Below are positions 1 through 6,095 of a stretch of 6,852 bases of DNA, in pieces. The translations under genes were made by a program, and so were the position numbers. The stretch comes from Acidobacteriota bacterium (GTDB taxonomy: Bacteria > Acidobacteriota > Blastocatellia > Pyrinomonadales > Pyrinomonadaceae): positions 3,703 to 10,554 of the forward strand of contig QHXL01000089.1 of assembly GCA_003222935.1 (NCBI GenBank), read 5' to 3'. Each line of letters starts with the position of its first letter. Position 1 is the stretch's first letter. A model generated the notes under the pieces. It did no database searches and was not told the DNA's origin. It saw nothing but the letters and a program-made list of their open reading frames with translations.

Positions 1-1
1 T

Positions 2-691
2 CGCGGTCTTACTTTGCCACCCATCAGTCGACTCTACACAGTCGATATTTCTTTGCGGTTGAAACAGGAGAGTTACCTTAAGGCCGGAGTGGTTAACGCA
101 GCACTCGCTTCAATACCGGAACCAGCGCGCGATCTCTACTTGAAAGCCCTAGCCGCGGTTGAACTTGGCGATACAGCGAAAGCGATTGCTGACTTGAAAG
201 CAGCGTTGGTGATCCATCCCGAGTTTGCGCTGGCGCTGAACGAATTGGGCGTTCAGTACTTGAGAGCCAAAGATGTAGAGAAAGCAGCAGACGCACTGAG
301 TCAAGCGGTAAAGCTGGTTCCTGAGGATTTTCAGCCGCGACTTAACTATGGGATTGCACTATTGAATCTGCGCCGTCTACCGGAAGCGGAAGAACAGTTG
401 AGAGTCGCTGTAACCAAACAAGGTGGTGCCGTAACAGCCCACATGTACCTGGGCATTGCCCTGGCAATTCAACGGAAACTTGACGAGGGTCAAAAAGAAC
501 TCGAAATTGCCATTGCGTCAAAATCGACTGAAGTACTGTTGGCCCACAGATACTTAAGTGGCATTTACTATGAAAGAAAACAGTACAAGGAGGCGGCCGA
601 CGAGTTGGAAACTTATCTCAAGCTCGTCCCTAAAGCTCCCGACGCAGAAGTGCTTCACCATAAGATTAAAGAACTACGTTCAAAGCATTAG
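2..691 (+). CDS. TPR-repeat protein, 5' end cut by the window edge
   Basis: The reading frame is open to the left edge and ends at TAG 689-691, leaving 229 visible residues. An in-frame TTG at 14 is possible as a start, but I do not believe it is the real one. The first visible residues (around LYTVDISLRLK) align with residues 128-137 of the next protein, which lie at the end of its beta-sandwich domain. The true start is therefore probably upstream, together with a signal peptide and a carboxypeptidase-regulatory-like domain. The remainder is about five tetratricopeptide repeats with typical G/A/P spacing (for example ALVIHPEFALALNELG), followed by a charged C-terminal tail. TPRs are protein-binding scaffolds, and no enzymatic motif is visible. 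The gene lies 28 bp upstream of its paralog and is probably co-transcribed with it. The partner and process are unknown. Confidence 0.8.
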   Translation, partial: RGLTLPPISRLYTVDISLRLKQESYLKAGVVNAALASIPEPARDLYLKALAAVELGDTAKAIADLKAALVIHPEFALALNELGVQYLRAKDVEKAADALSQAVKLVPEDFQPRLNYGIALLNLRRLPEAEEQLRVAVTKQGGAVTAHMYLGIALAIQRKLDEGQKELEIAIASKSTEVLLAHRYLSGIYYERKQYKEAADELETYLKLVPKAPDAEVLHHKIKELRSKH

Positions 692-707
692 AAACAACTT
701 CAACTAC

Positions 708-713
708 AGGGGA
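708..713 (+). promoter_or_regulatory. Ribosome binding site that fixes the start at 720
   Basis: AGGGGA sits 6 nt before ATG 720. The same frame stays open upstream to an ATG at 558, but that start lies inside the preceding gene and would put 54 unrelated residues before the signal peptide. The Shine-Dalgarno sequence and the signal peptide both favour 720. Confidence 0.7.
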
Positions 714-719
714 ATAGAT

Positions 720-1721
720 ATGAATCATTCTTTACGTCACTTCTTCGTCTGCACAACGCGAGTCTTTGCAGTCGTTGTCTTAACAGTGCTCCTGCCCCTG
801 CTCGTTTTAGGACAGGGAGGTGTCGGTAGCTCTCGAGGACTTCCGAGTACGAGCGGTGGAATTCATACGATACAAGGCAAAGTTTATTTTCCGGGTGCGG
901 AAACGAACAAACGAGTCAGAATCCGACTCGATAGCTCGAACTTCATTTCACTGAGTGCTCAGACTGACGACGATGGCGCCTTTCGCTTTAACCGACTGGA
1001 GGCGGGACCGTACACGATTACCGTCGACGGGGGAAGCGCGTATGAAACAGCAGTTGAGAATGTCTCTATAGATCGGGAAGCAAGCAACGGTGGACGCGTC
1101 CTCACTGTGCCGATCTTTCTTAAGCCAAAGCCGGATCCTTCGTTACCACCGGCTGCAGTCGAAGCTTATCGGAAAGCTCAACAAGCTGATCGGGAAGGCA
1201 ACATTAAGAAAGCAATTGACCAATTCAATGCTGCCTTGTTGATCCACCCGAATTTCACCCTTGCTCTCGGCGACCTGGGTTCTCTGTACATGAAGTCGAA
1301 AGACATGGCGAAAGCCGCCGAGACCTTTACAACTTTGGTAAAGATTGCACCTGCCGATGTAATCGCGCAGTTGAATCTCGGCATCGCGCTGTTCAATCTG
1401 AAAAACATAACTGAAGCAGAAGTTCATTTACGTGAGGCCGTAAAACTTAACGAGAAACTTGCACCGGCTCACTACTATTTAGGTCTCGTCATGGTGAACT
1501 TAAGATCGTATCCCGATGCTGAAAAAGAGTTGGAGTTGGCCATCAGTAATGGCGCTGATAACCTGGCTCTCGCACATAAGTACCTTGGCGGCGTGTATAT
1601 GGCCTCGAAGAAGAACCAGCAGGCGGCCGACGAGCTGGAGAAGTACTTGAAGCTTGATACGAAGCCACCCGATGCCGAACGAATAAAAAAGACTATCAAT
1701 GACCTTCGCAGCCAACAGTAG
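720..1721 (+). CDS. Exported protein with carboxypeptidase-regulatory-like domain and TPRs
   Basis: The protein has 333 residues. Residues 1-31 form a signal peptide: a basic N-terminus, then a hydrophobic run at about 15-30 ending near VLGQ. No Cys follows a lipobox, so it is not an obvious lipoprotein. Residues 48-125 look like a carboxypeptidase-regulatory/CnaB-like beta-sandwich, with the characteristic DDDGAFRFNRLEAGPYTITV core. Residues about 145-315 hold roughly five TPR units (PHPNFTLALGDLG-like spacing about every 34 residues), ending in a basic tail. It should therefore act in the periplasm or at the cell surface as a binding scaffold. Secreted proteins of this build are common in Acidobacteriota (family knowledge). 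The TPR part aligns ungapped with the upstream gene over about 185 residues at about 45% identity, counted by hand. A terminator follows the stop by 19 bp. The specific function is unknown. Confidence 0.85.
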   Translation: MNHSLRHFFVCTTRVFAVVVLTVLLPLLVLGQGGVGSSRGLPSTSGGIHTIQGKVYFPGAETNKRVRIRLDSSNFISLSAQTDDDGAFRFNRLEAGPYTITVDGGSAYETAVENVSIDREASNGGRVLTVPIFLKPKPDPSLPPAAVEAYRKAQQADREGNIKKAIDQFNAALLIHPNFTLALGDLGSLYMKSKDMAKAAETFTTLVKIAPADVIAQLNLGIALFNLKNITEAEVHLREAVKLNEKLAPAHYYLGLVMVNLRSYPDAEKELELAISNGADNLALAHKYLGGVYMASKKNQQAADELEKYLKLDTKPPDAERIKKTINDLRSQQ

Positions 1722-1739
1722 GTTATAGATACCGCTCAC

Positions 1740-1781
1740 AAAAAAGAGGCCGCTTCAGTTAAGCGGCCTCTCTAATTTTTT
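1740..1781. terminator. Bidirectional intrinsic terminator between convergent genes
   Basis: An 11-bp perfect stem (1745-1755 paired with 1761-1771, core GAGGCCGCTT) closes a 5-nt loop at 1756-1760. On the plus strand a run of six T (1776-1781) follows four bases after the stem. On the minus strand the A-run at 1740-1745 reads as T after the hairpin. It can therefore end both the plus-strand TPR transcript (stop at 1721) and minus-strand ribA (stop at 1797). Confidence 0.88.
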
Positions 1782-1796
1782 GCTGGTCTGATCTAA

Positions 1797-2441
1797 TCAG
1801 TTTCTATTGAGCTCCAAAAGGTGGCCCATCTTTTCCTTCTTGGTGCGCAGGTAACCAGCAGCGTCCTCAGCTGAGTCCACTTCAATCGACACGCGCTCGA
1901 CAATCTTTAAGCCTGCATCTTCGAGTGCCTGGAGTTTGAGCGGATTATTTGAGATCACCTTCACGTTGCACAAACCCAGATCAAAAAGTATTTCTGCACA
2001 CTGTTGATAATCACGTAGATCGACCGCTAAGCCGAGTCGCTCATTTGCTTCTACGGTGTCTGCTCCCTGGTCCTGCAAAGCATAGGCCCGGATTTTGTTT
2101 AGTATGCCAATGCCGCGACCTTCCTGCTGTTGGTAAACAATCGCTCCTCTACCTTCCTGCTGGATCATTTGGAGCGTTGTGTGAAGCTGCTCGCCGCAGT
2201 CACACTTCGTTGATCCAAAGACGTCGCCCGTCAAACATTGGGAGTGAATTCTAACCAACGTCGGTGTCTCACGGTTCATCTCGCCTTTAAAAAGAACAAC
2301 ATACTCTTCTTTACTGATTAAAGAACGATAGCCGGCTATCTGAAAATCGCCCCATTCGGTGGGGAGATTTGCAAGCGCCACGCGCTCGACGGAAGGGTTC
2401 TCAATCGGGTCGCAGCAGGGTTGTATCGCTGAATTTTCCAC
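1797..2441 (-). CDS. ribA: GTP cyclohydrolase II
   Basis: This is the first enzyme of riboflavin synthesis. It converts GTP to 2,5-diamino-6-ribosylamino-4(3H)-pyrimidinone 5'-phosphate, formate and pyrophosphate in the cytoplasm. The protein has 214 residues and aligns nearly colinearly with E. coli RibA (196 aa, recalled from memory) after a 15-residue N-terminal extension. The zinc ligands are C69, C80 and C82 in the [17 protein letters not shown] motif. Residues matching E. coli Tyr105, Asp126 and Arg128 are Y120, D141 and R143. The [21 protein letters not shown] and TVEAN blocks and the C-terminal KKEKMGHLL are intact. There is no DHBP synthase (RibB) domain, so this is a stand-alone RibA rather than a RibBA fusion. 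The start is GTG at 2441, preceded by GGAG. The gene has its own promoter and is not in a rib operon here. No FMN riboswitch is visible in the short leader. The extension carries an adjacent Cys pair (C9, C10) of unknown meaning. Confidence 0.97.
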   Translation of the reverse strand: MENSAIQPCCDPIENPSVERVALANLPTEWGDFQIAGYRSLISKEEYVVLFKGEMNRETPTLVRIHSQCLTGDVFGSTKCDCGEQLHTTLQMIQQEGRGAIVYQQQEGRGIGILNKIRAYALQDQGADTVEANERLGLAVDLRDYQQCAEILFDLGLCNVKVISNNPLKLQALEDAGLKIVERVSIEVDSAEDAAGYLRTKKEKMGHLLELNRN

Positions 2442-2446
2442 TATGG

Positions 2447-2450
2447 CTCC
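2447..2450 (-). promoter_or_regulatory. ribA ribosome binding site supporting a GTG start
   Basis: On the minus strand, GGAG lies 5 nt before GTG 2441. No other start codon is in frame between here and the upstream in-frame stop, so the GTG start and the short N-terminal extension look real. Confidence 0.6.
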
Positions 2451-2475
2451 GGTTACGCTTGAAATGACTGGCGAA

Positions 2476-2504
2476 ATTATAGGAGCTAGAGATCGGCGTC
2501 ACAA
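2476..2504 (-). promoter_or_regulatory. Sigma70-type promoter of ribA
   Basis: On the minus strand the -35 hexamer is TTGTGA (2504-2499, 4 of 6 matches). A 17-bp spacer separates it from a perfect -10 TATAAT (2481-2476). Transcription would begin near 2469, giving a leader of about 28 nt before the GTG start. That is too short for a riboswitch, so control would be at initiation. Confidence 0.7.
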
Positions 2505-2517
2505 GTCGGCCCGGCCC

Positions 2518-2537
2518 ATTATGTGCCAATTATGTGC
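2518..2537. repeat. Direct repeat ATTATGTGC with 11-bp period, possible operator
   Basis: ATTATGTGC occurs at 2518-2526 and again at 2529-2537, so the copies are one helical turn apart. They lie 13 bp upstream of the ribA -35 element and within the region shared with the divergent cyclase gene. Same-face direct repeats at this position could bind an activator or a regulator of either gene, or could be chance. No regulator is encoded nearby. Confidence 0.35.
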
Positions 2538-2572
2538 TGGGTGCCTTTTAGAGAGCGTGATTCTTACTCTTC

Positions 2573-2602
2573 TTGCTGCTGTGGAGAAGTGCGAGCTAAG
2601 AT
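2573..2602 (+). promoter_or_regulatory. Weak candidate promoter for the FHA-GGDEF gene
   Basis: TTGCTG (2573-2578) and TAAGAT (2597-2602) are separated by 18 bp, and match 3 of 6 and 4 of 6 consensus bases. This is the best sigma70-like pair I found upstream of the start at 2656, but it is weak. The gene must have a promoter somewhere in 2442-2655, because the neighbour on that side is divergent. Confidence 0.2.
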
Positions 2603-2655
2603 AGCTTCTGTAACGGTTCCTTCTAATAAAATTCCCGGCTAGTTCGCGAGCGTTA

Positions 2656-3651
2656 ATGACCAGCAATCGGAACGAACAGGAGTCTCCAACAACACAGCTG
2701 AATGCCGAGGTTAAGCTTGACGTTGCTAGCCAAGTCGAGCGGCGTCCAGTATTGATTTCATTGAAGGGAGAGCTGCTCGCCACTCCTATCCCATTGGAGA
2801 GAGACGTCGTAACGATCGGCCGGGCACTCGATGCTGATATCCGGCTCAACGACCCCAAGGCCTCTCGTCTTCACGCACAAATCTCGACTCATACAGATCC
2901 TTCTTCAGCCGCGGTCCGATTTGGCATTAAGGATCTTGGATCTACTAACGGTACTCTCGTTAACGGTCAGCCAGTGAGCGAAACGTTGCTGAACGACGGT
3001 GACAAAATATTGGTGGGCGACCACCTGTTTCGTTTTGAAATGCTTGATGAGATCGATCGAGAGTTCCACCAACAGATTCATCGTCTCATCGTTCATGACG
3101 AGCTCACCGGCCTACTTACAAGCAAATCCTTCTTTACCGAACTGAGACGCGAAGCTGCCCGCGCAGAAGAAGAGAAGATGCCTTTTTGTGTGTTGATGAT
3201 GGATCTCGATTACTTCAAGCAGGTAAACGACAACTACGGTCATCTTGTTGGCAGTCGGACGCTTCAGGATGTCGGCGTGATCATCAAGGCATCGTTGCGA
3301 GCGGGTGACGTTGCAGCTCGCTTTGGTGGCGAAGAGTTTGCGGCGTTCCTCCTGGATGCTGACTATGCCCAGGCACTTGTCGCTGCCGAGCGTGTGCGGC
3401 GATCGGTTGAGTCACACCTGTTCTCATCCGCCACGTCAACTTCGGGTGATCAGGAAGACGTTGGTTTTCACATTACGATTAGTATCGGAATTGCTGCATA
3501 TCCGGAGGATGCCAAGGATCCGATTCAATTGACAGAGATGGCCGATTCGGCTCTTTACCGAGCCAAGAGGAACGGTCGCAACTCAATCTGTGCTTATCGA
3601 ACACCCCTGGCCGCCACAGACAAGCCGCTGAGACCTCGCCGGCATCTTTAG
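2656..3651 (+). CDS. FHA-GGDEF cyclic dinucleotide synthase, Hypr-like (candidate cGAMP/c-di-GMP synthase)
   Basis: The protein has 331 residues, is cytoplasmic, and has no membrane segment. Residues 1-30 form a flexible Ser/Thr-rich tail. Residues about 32-128 are an FHA domain with the phosphothreonine-binding residues G55-R56, S70, R71, H73 and the STNG motif (96-99). Residues about 143-317 are a GGDEF domain. D183 and E226/E227 are the metal and catalytic positions, N191 contacts guanine, GGEEF is at 224-228, and an RAGD inhibitory site (215-218) sits the usual five residues before it. The guanine-recognising Asp after GHxxG (PleD Asp344) is Ser200 here. This is the change reported for Hypr GGDEF enzymes that make 3',3'-cGAMP, so the product may be cGAMP, c-di-GMP or both. 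ATG 2656 is the only ATG/GTG/TTG after the in-frame stop at 2611-2613. Its Shine-Dalgarno sequence is weak. The FHA domain implies control by a Ser/Thr kinase. The pilus operon begins 145 bp downstream. Confidence 0.92.
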   Translation: MTSNRNEQESPTTQLNAEVKLDVASQVERRPVLISLKGELLATPIPLERDVVTIGRALDADIRLNDPKASRLHAQISTHTDPSSAAVRFGIKDLGSTNGTLVNGQPVSETLLNDGDKILVGDHLFRFEMLDEIDREFHQQIHRLIVHDELTGLLTSKSFFTELRREAARAEEEKMPFCVLMMDLDYFKQVNDNYGHLVGSRTLQDVGVIIKASLRAGDVAARFGGEEFAAFLLDADYAQALVAAERVRRSVESHLFSSATSTSGDQEDVGFHITISIGIAAYPEDAKDPIQLTEMADSALYRAKRNGRNSICAYRTPLAATDKPLRPRRHL

Positions 3652-3723
3652 TGAAACTTCAGTTTTTTCTGCAACACAAACACTTTCGCGGCGTGTAACA
3701 CCTGCGTCGGCCGTCACGCTGAT

Positions 3724-3753
3724 TTGCGATTGTTTCATTTGCCCGTGTATTCT
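3724..3753 (+). promoter_or_regulatory. Candidate promoter of the pilN-O-P operon
   Basis: TTGCGA (3724-3729) and TATTCT (3748-3753), each matching 4 of 6 consensus bases, are 18 bp apart. Transcription would begin near 3760, about 37 nt before the GTG start. The 145-bp gap at 3652-3796 has a T-run (3663-3668) but no convincing stem before it, so read-through from the cyclase gene is also possible. No GEMM-type riboswitch core is visible in the gap. Confidence 0.3.
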
Positions 3754-3796
3754 TCAGGTAGACCCGCCACGCCTTAACTAGTGAGGACTTTTCGTA

Positions 3797-4423
3797 GTGA
3801 GCGTTAACGTAAACCTAGCTTCTCGACCCTATAATAATCGGGCACTTCCGTGGTTAATCACGGCCGGTATCCTCTTTATATCCTTTGTCGGACTCCTGCT
3901 GGTCGTCCAACTCACCATTAGCGCCAACCGAAGTGCCGCTCAAGCTGAAGCTGAGGTCAATGCGCTGAAGCAGAAAGAGCAGCAGCTCGTCTCAAATGCC
4001 GAAAAGGTCAAAGAATCATTGACTGCCCAACAGTTGCTAGATCTTAGAGCAGCTCATGAATTGGTCGATCGGAAGGGTTTTTCATGGTCCAGATTGTTGG
4101 CGGATTTGGAGTCGTCTCTGCCAGATGAAGTAAGAGTGTCGCGTATAGCGATACGTGGAGTGACGACCGAAGGGAATCAAACGATCGCTCAGCTTGAGCT
4201 GGCGGTCTTTTCTAAGGCTCCTACTACGATTACTGAAATGATTTCAGTTATGGATCGTGAAGGAATCTTTCATGCGGATCTGAGGAGTCAGAATCTGCAA
4301 AAGGGGCGAGCCGAGGCCGGTACGGAATACGAACTGGACGTAGTCTACCGTCCGCGAGCGGGAGTTGCTATCGAACGTATCGCGGCTAACGAGCAGTCAA
4401 AGGCGAGTGAGGTGACTAAATGA
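3797..4423 (+). CDS. pilN: PilN-like inner-membrane assembly protein
   Basis: The protein has 208 residues. It is a bitopic component of the type IV pilus/type II secretion alignment complex, which links a cytoplasmic PilM-like protein to periplasmic PilO. The short cytoplasmic N-terminus VNVNLASRPY matches the place and pattern of the PilM-binding INLLP-like motif. A transmembrane helix at about 18-40 follows, then a likely coiled coil at 43-80 (Ala/Glu/Lys/Gln-rich). The PilN-type periplasmic domain begins with the WSRLLADLESSLPDEVRVSRI block (97-117). The start is GTG 3797. GAGG lies 11 nt upstream, which is rather far, so initiation may be modest. The gene overlaps the next by 4 bp (ATGA). 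No pilM precedes it, whereas pilM usually heads such operons. GspL-like C-terminal function is an alternative reading, but the length and layout fit PilN. Confidence 0.82.
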   Translation: MSVNVNLASRPYNNRALPWLITAGILFISFVGLLLVVQLTISANRSAAQAEAEVNALKQKEQQLVSNAEKVKESLTAQQLLDLRAAHELVDRKGFSWSRLLADLESSLPDEVRVSRIAIRGVTTEGNQTIAQLELAVFSKAPTTITEMISVMDREGIFHADLRSQNLQKGRAEAGTEYELDVVYRPRAGVAIERIAANEQSKASEVTK

Positions 4424-5184
4424 ACGAAGAGCCTGTGTTAGCACCTCGACCGAATAACGCCAAACGACTCACTGCTCGGTTTGACGTGTTTAAGGATTCC
4501 CGAACCAACAAGATGTTTGGAATCGCTGAGATCTCAGCACTGCTGGGAAGTTGCGTTGTCTTTCTCCTGGCCCTGTTTAGCTACATCTATTTTGTTGCCC
4601 CGGCTCGTACCCGCTTGAAAACAGCAGCCGCTGATCGCAGTCGCCTGGAAAGCAATCTCAAGAAACTGGGCACAATGGTTGATGAAGGAAAGACCACCAA
4701 GCAAACTGTTGATGAGATTGCCGACAGCTTGCAACGGTTTGAAACGGTTAGCCTGGTGAACACTGATGAAGGCCGTATGCAGTTGTACGCCGAGTTGAAT
4801 CAGCTGATTCTTAAGAACGGCCTCTGGAACTCCGCCGGGCCTTCATACACAGCACTGGATCCATTGGGTACAAAAGCTACCCCCGGTAAATCCGTGAACA
4901 CGAAGTGGCAAAGTGTATACCCCGGCATTGGAGTAATGGTCACAGTTGAGGGGCCATATCAAAACGTCCGACGTTTCATCCAGGACATTGAGCGGAGCAA
5001 GCAGTTTGTAATCATCAATCAAATCGAATTGCAAAAAGCGACTGCTAACAATTCGTCTGCGTCGTCGACTCCGGAAGGTGGCTCGGGAACTCGAGCCTCG
5101 CTTGTGAGTCTGCAACTGAATATGTCGACATACTTTCAGCGCGCCGGTTCTGAGCCGGTTTCTGACGCTAGTAAGGAGCAGTAA
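4420..5184 (+). CDS. pilO: PilO-like inner-membrane assembly protein
   Basis: The protein has 254 residues, with a basic cytoplasmic tail of about 35 residues and one transmembrane helix at about 36-60. A coiled-coil-like stretch follows (64-110), then a periplasmic alpha/beta domain. The segment VMVTVEGPYQNVRRFIQDIE (172-191), followed by a strand (197-205) and a final strand LVSLQLNMSTYFQ (228-240), is the ferredoxin-like fold typical of PilO/GspM. It should form heterodimers with the PilN-like protein through the coiled coils and contact the next protein. A disordered Ser/Gly/Thr linker interrupts the last strands at about 208-226. The start overlaps the pilN stop (ATGA), with GAGGTGA four bases upstream, so translation is probably coupled. 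Sequence divergence in this family is high, and the call rests on topology, fold pattern and gene order. Confidence 0.8.
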   Translation: MNEEPVLAPRPNNAKRLTARFDVFKDSRTNKMFGIAEISALLGSCVVFLLALFSYIYFVAPARTRLKTAAADRSRLESNLKKLGTMVDEGKTTKQTVDEIADSLQRFETVSLVNTDEGRMQLYAELNQLILKNGLWNSAGPSYTALDPLGTKATPGKSVNTKWQSVYPGIGVMVTVEGPYQNVRRFIQDIERSKQFVIINQIELQKATANNSSASSTPEGGSGTRASLVSLQLNMSTYFQRAGSEPVSDASKEQ

Positions 5185-6095
5185 TGGAACTAGCGGATTT
5201 GAGTAAACCTGGCGAAAAGAAAAAGCTAATTGGCGCAGCGGTGCTGGGGTTAGTAGCAATCATCTTTCTCTGGTGGACGTTTATTGGTTTTGGTAGCAGT
5301 AAGCCTACGCCCTCGCCGAGTCCAAGCAGAGTCGGACAACGAACAGCTCCCGCACCCGGTAGTCGTCAGGCGCCAGCTCCCGAGCAGGTTGCTACAAACT
5401 ACAATGACCTGCAGGGCGTCATCATACCGGCCGCGTTGACGGGAGTGCCGGAAGCGCGCAGAAACATTTTTGCTTTCTACGAAAAGACAGTTGTGGTACC
5501 GGTCGCCTCTGCAACACCGACACCCACTCCCACGCCGCCTCCGCCTGTGTTGGTTGCTTCGGTTTCGCCTTCAAACGTTTATGCGAAGACTGCTGAATTT
5601 ACCCTCGAAGTATCGGGTGACAAGTTCACACCGGAGATGCGCATCTTCGTCGACGGTCGAGAGCTTCCCAGCAAGTACAAAGGGCCGCAACAAATGTCCG
5701 CGCAAATACCTGCGTCACTTATAGCCAGTGCAGGTTTGCGTCAGATAGTTGTTCGCACTCCAGACAACAGAGCGTACTCGAATCAAGTTGGGTTGAGTGT
5801 CGCTCCCCCTCCGACTCCGAATTACACGTACGTTGGTATCCTTGGTACCAAGCATTACGTCGGTGATACTGCCTTGCTGCAAGACAAGAACAACAAAGAG
5901 ATATTAAGTGTGCAGCGAGGCGACGTGTTGAGCGGCAGGTTCCGAGTGGCGAGCATCTCGGAAAAGGAGATTGTCTTCCTTGATACCAACCTGAAGATCA
6001 GACACAGTCTCAACATGACCGAAGGTGAACGACTACCCGGGTCTCCGCAATCGCGACCCACACCGCGAGTTGACGCTGAAGATGACGAACCCTAG
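5184..6095 (+). CDS. PilP/GspC-like protein with an IPT/TIG domain
   Basis: The protein has 303 residues. A short cytoplasmic N-terminus is followed by a transmembrane helix at about 15-36, with no lipobox Cys. A Pro/Ser/Thr linker (40-68) leads to an ARRNIFAFYE segment (91-100), similar to the R-N-P-F motif of PilP/GspC-like proteins. A second linker of TP repeats and prolines (111-121) leads to an IPT/TIG-like immunoglobulin fold at about 122-207 (VSPSNVYAKTAEFTLEVSG start). A C-terminal beta-rich domain at about 215-278 (YVGILG, then QRGDVLSGRFRVASISEKEIVFLD) resembles the PilP/GspC homology region, which docks on the secretin N-domains. It probably bridges the PilN/PilO-like pair to the outer-membrane secretin. 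AAGGAG lies 5 bp before the ATG, which overlaps the pilO stop by one base. Canonical PilP is a lipoprotein without an IPT domain, so this variant is unusual. The residue-level fold calls are inference. Confidence 0.7.
   Translation: MELADLSKPGEKKKLIGAAVLGLVAIIFLWWTFIGFGSSKPTPSPSPSRVGQRTAPAPGSRQAPAPEQVATNYNDLQGVIIPAALTGVPEARRNIFAFYEKTVVVPVASATPTPTPTPPPPVLVASVSPSNVYAKTAEFTLEVSGDKFTPEMRIFVDGRELPSKYKGPQQMSAQIPASLIASAGLRQIVVRTPDNRAYSNQVGLSVAPPPTPNYTYVGILGTKHYVGDTALLQDKNNKEILSVQRGDVLSGRFRVASISEKEIVFLDTNLKIRHSLNMTEGERLPGSPQSRPTPRVDAEDDEP

Noticed and set aside
558..719. Upstream extension of the second TPR gene to ATG 558
   Set aside because: It lies out of frame inside the preceding real gene and places 54 low-complexity residues before a clear signal peptide. 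The start at 720 has a good Shine-Dalgarno sequence.
2442..2475. FMN riboswitch in the ribA leader
   Set aside because: The leader downstream of the promoter is only about 28 nt, and no RFN-element conserved blocks are visible.
2518..2540. Sigma54 promoter on the minus strand (TTGGCAC element)
   Set aside because: The TTGGCAC part is present, but no TTGC(A/T) -12 element follows at the required spacing.
2359..2604. Plus-strand open frame across the ribA start and intergenic region
   Set aside because: It runs antisense to ribA and through its promoter, has no recognisable domain, and its composition is like a shadow frame.
3652..3670. Terminator after the FHA-GGDEF gene
   Set aside because: There is a six-T run (3663-3668), but no stable stem precedes it.
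3652..3796. GEMM-I type (c-di-GMP/cGAMP) riboswitch before the pil operon
   Set aside because: I looked because of the Hypr-like cyclase. None of the conserved GEMM core segments, such as GCAAACC or ACGCAAAGCC, is present.
4843..5259. 138-codon minus-strand frame across the pilO/pilP junction
   Set aside because: It is antisense to two well-supported genes, with composition biased by the complementary frame and no recognisable motif.
5470..5724. Second plus-strand frame inside the PilP-like gene
   Set aside because: It is rich in Arg and Leu because the Pro/Thr linker codons are read out of frame. There is no independent start signal or domain.
6025..6081. GTG 6025 as the start of the pseudopilin
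   Set aside because: It would overlap the preceding gene by 71 bp and lengthen the prepilin leader to 56 residues. Later starts (6082 or 6148) fit the family better.
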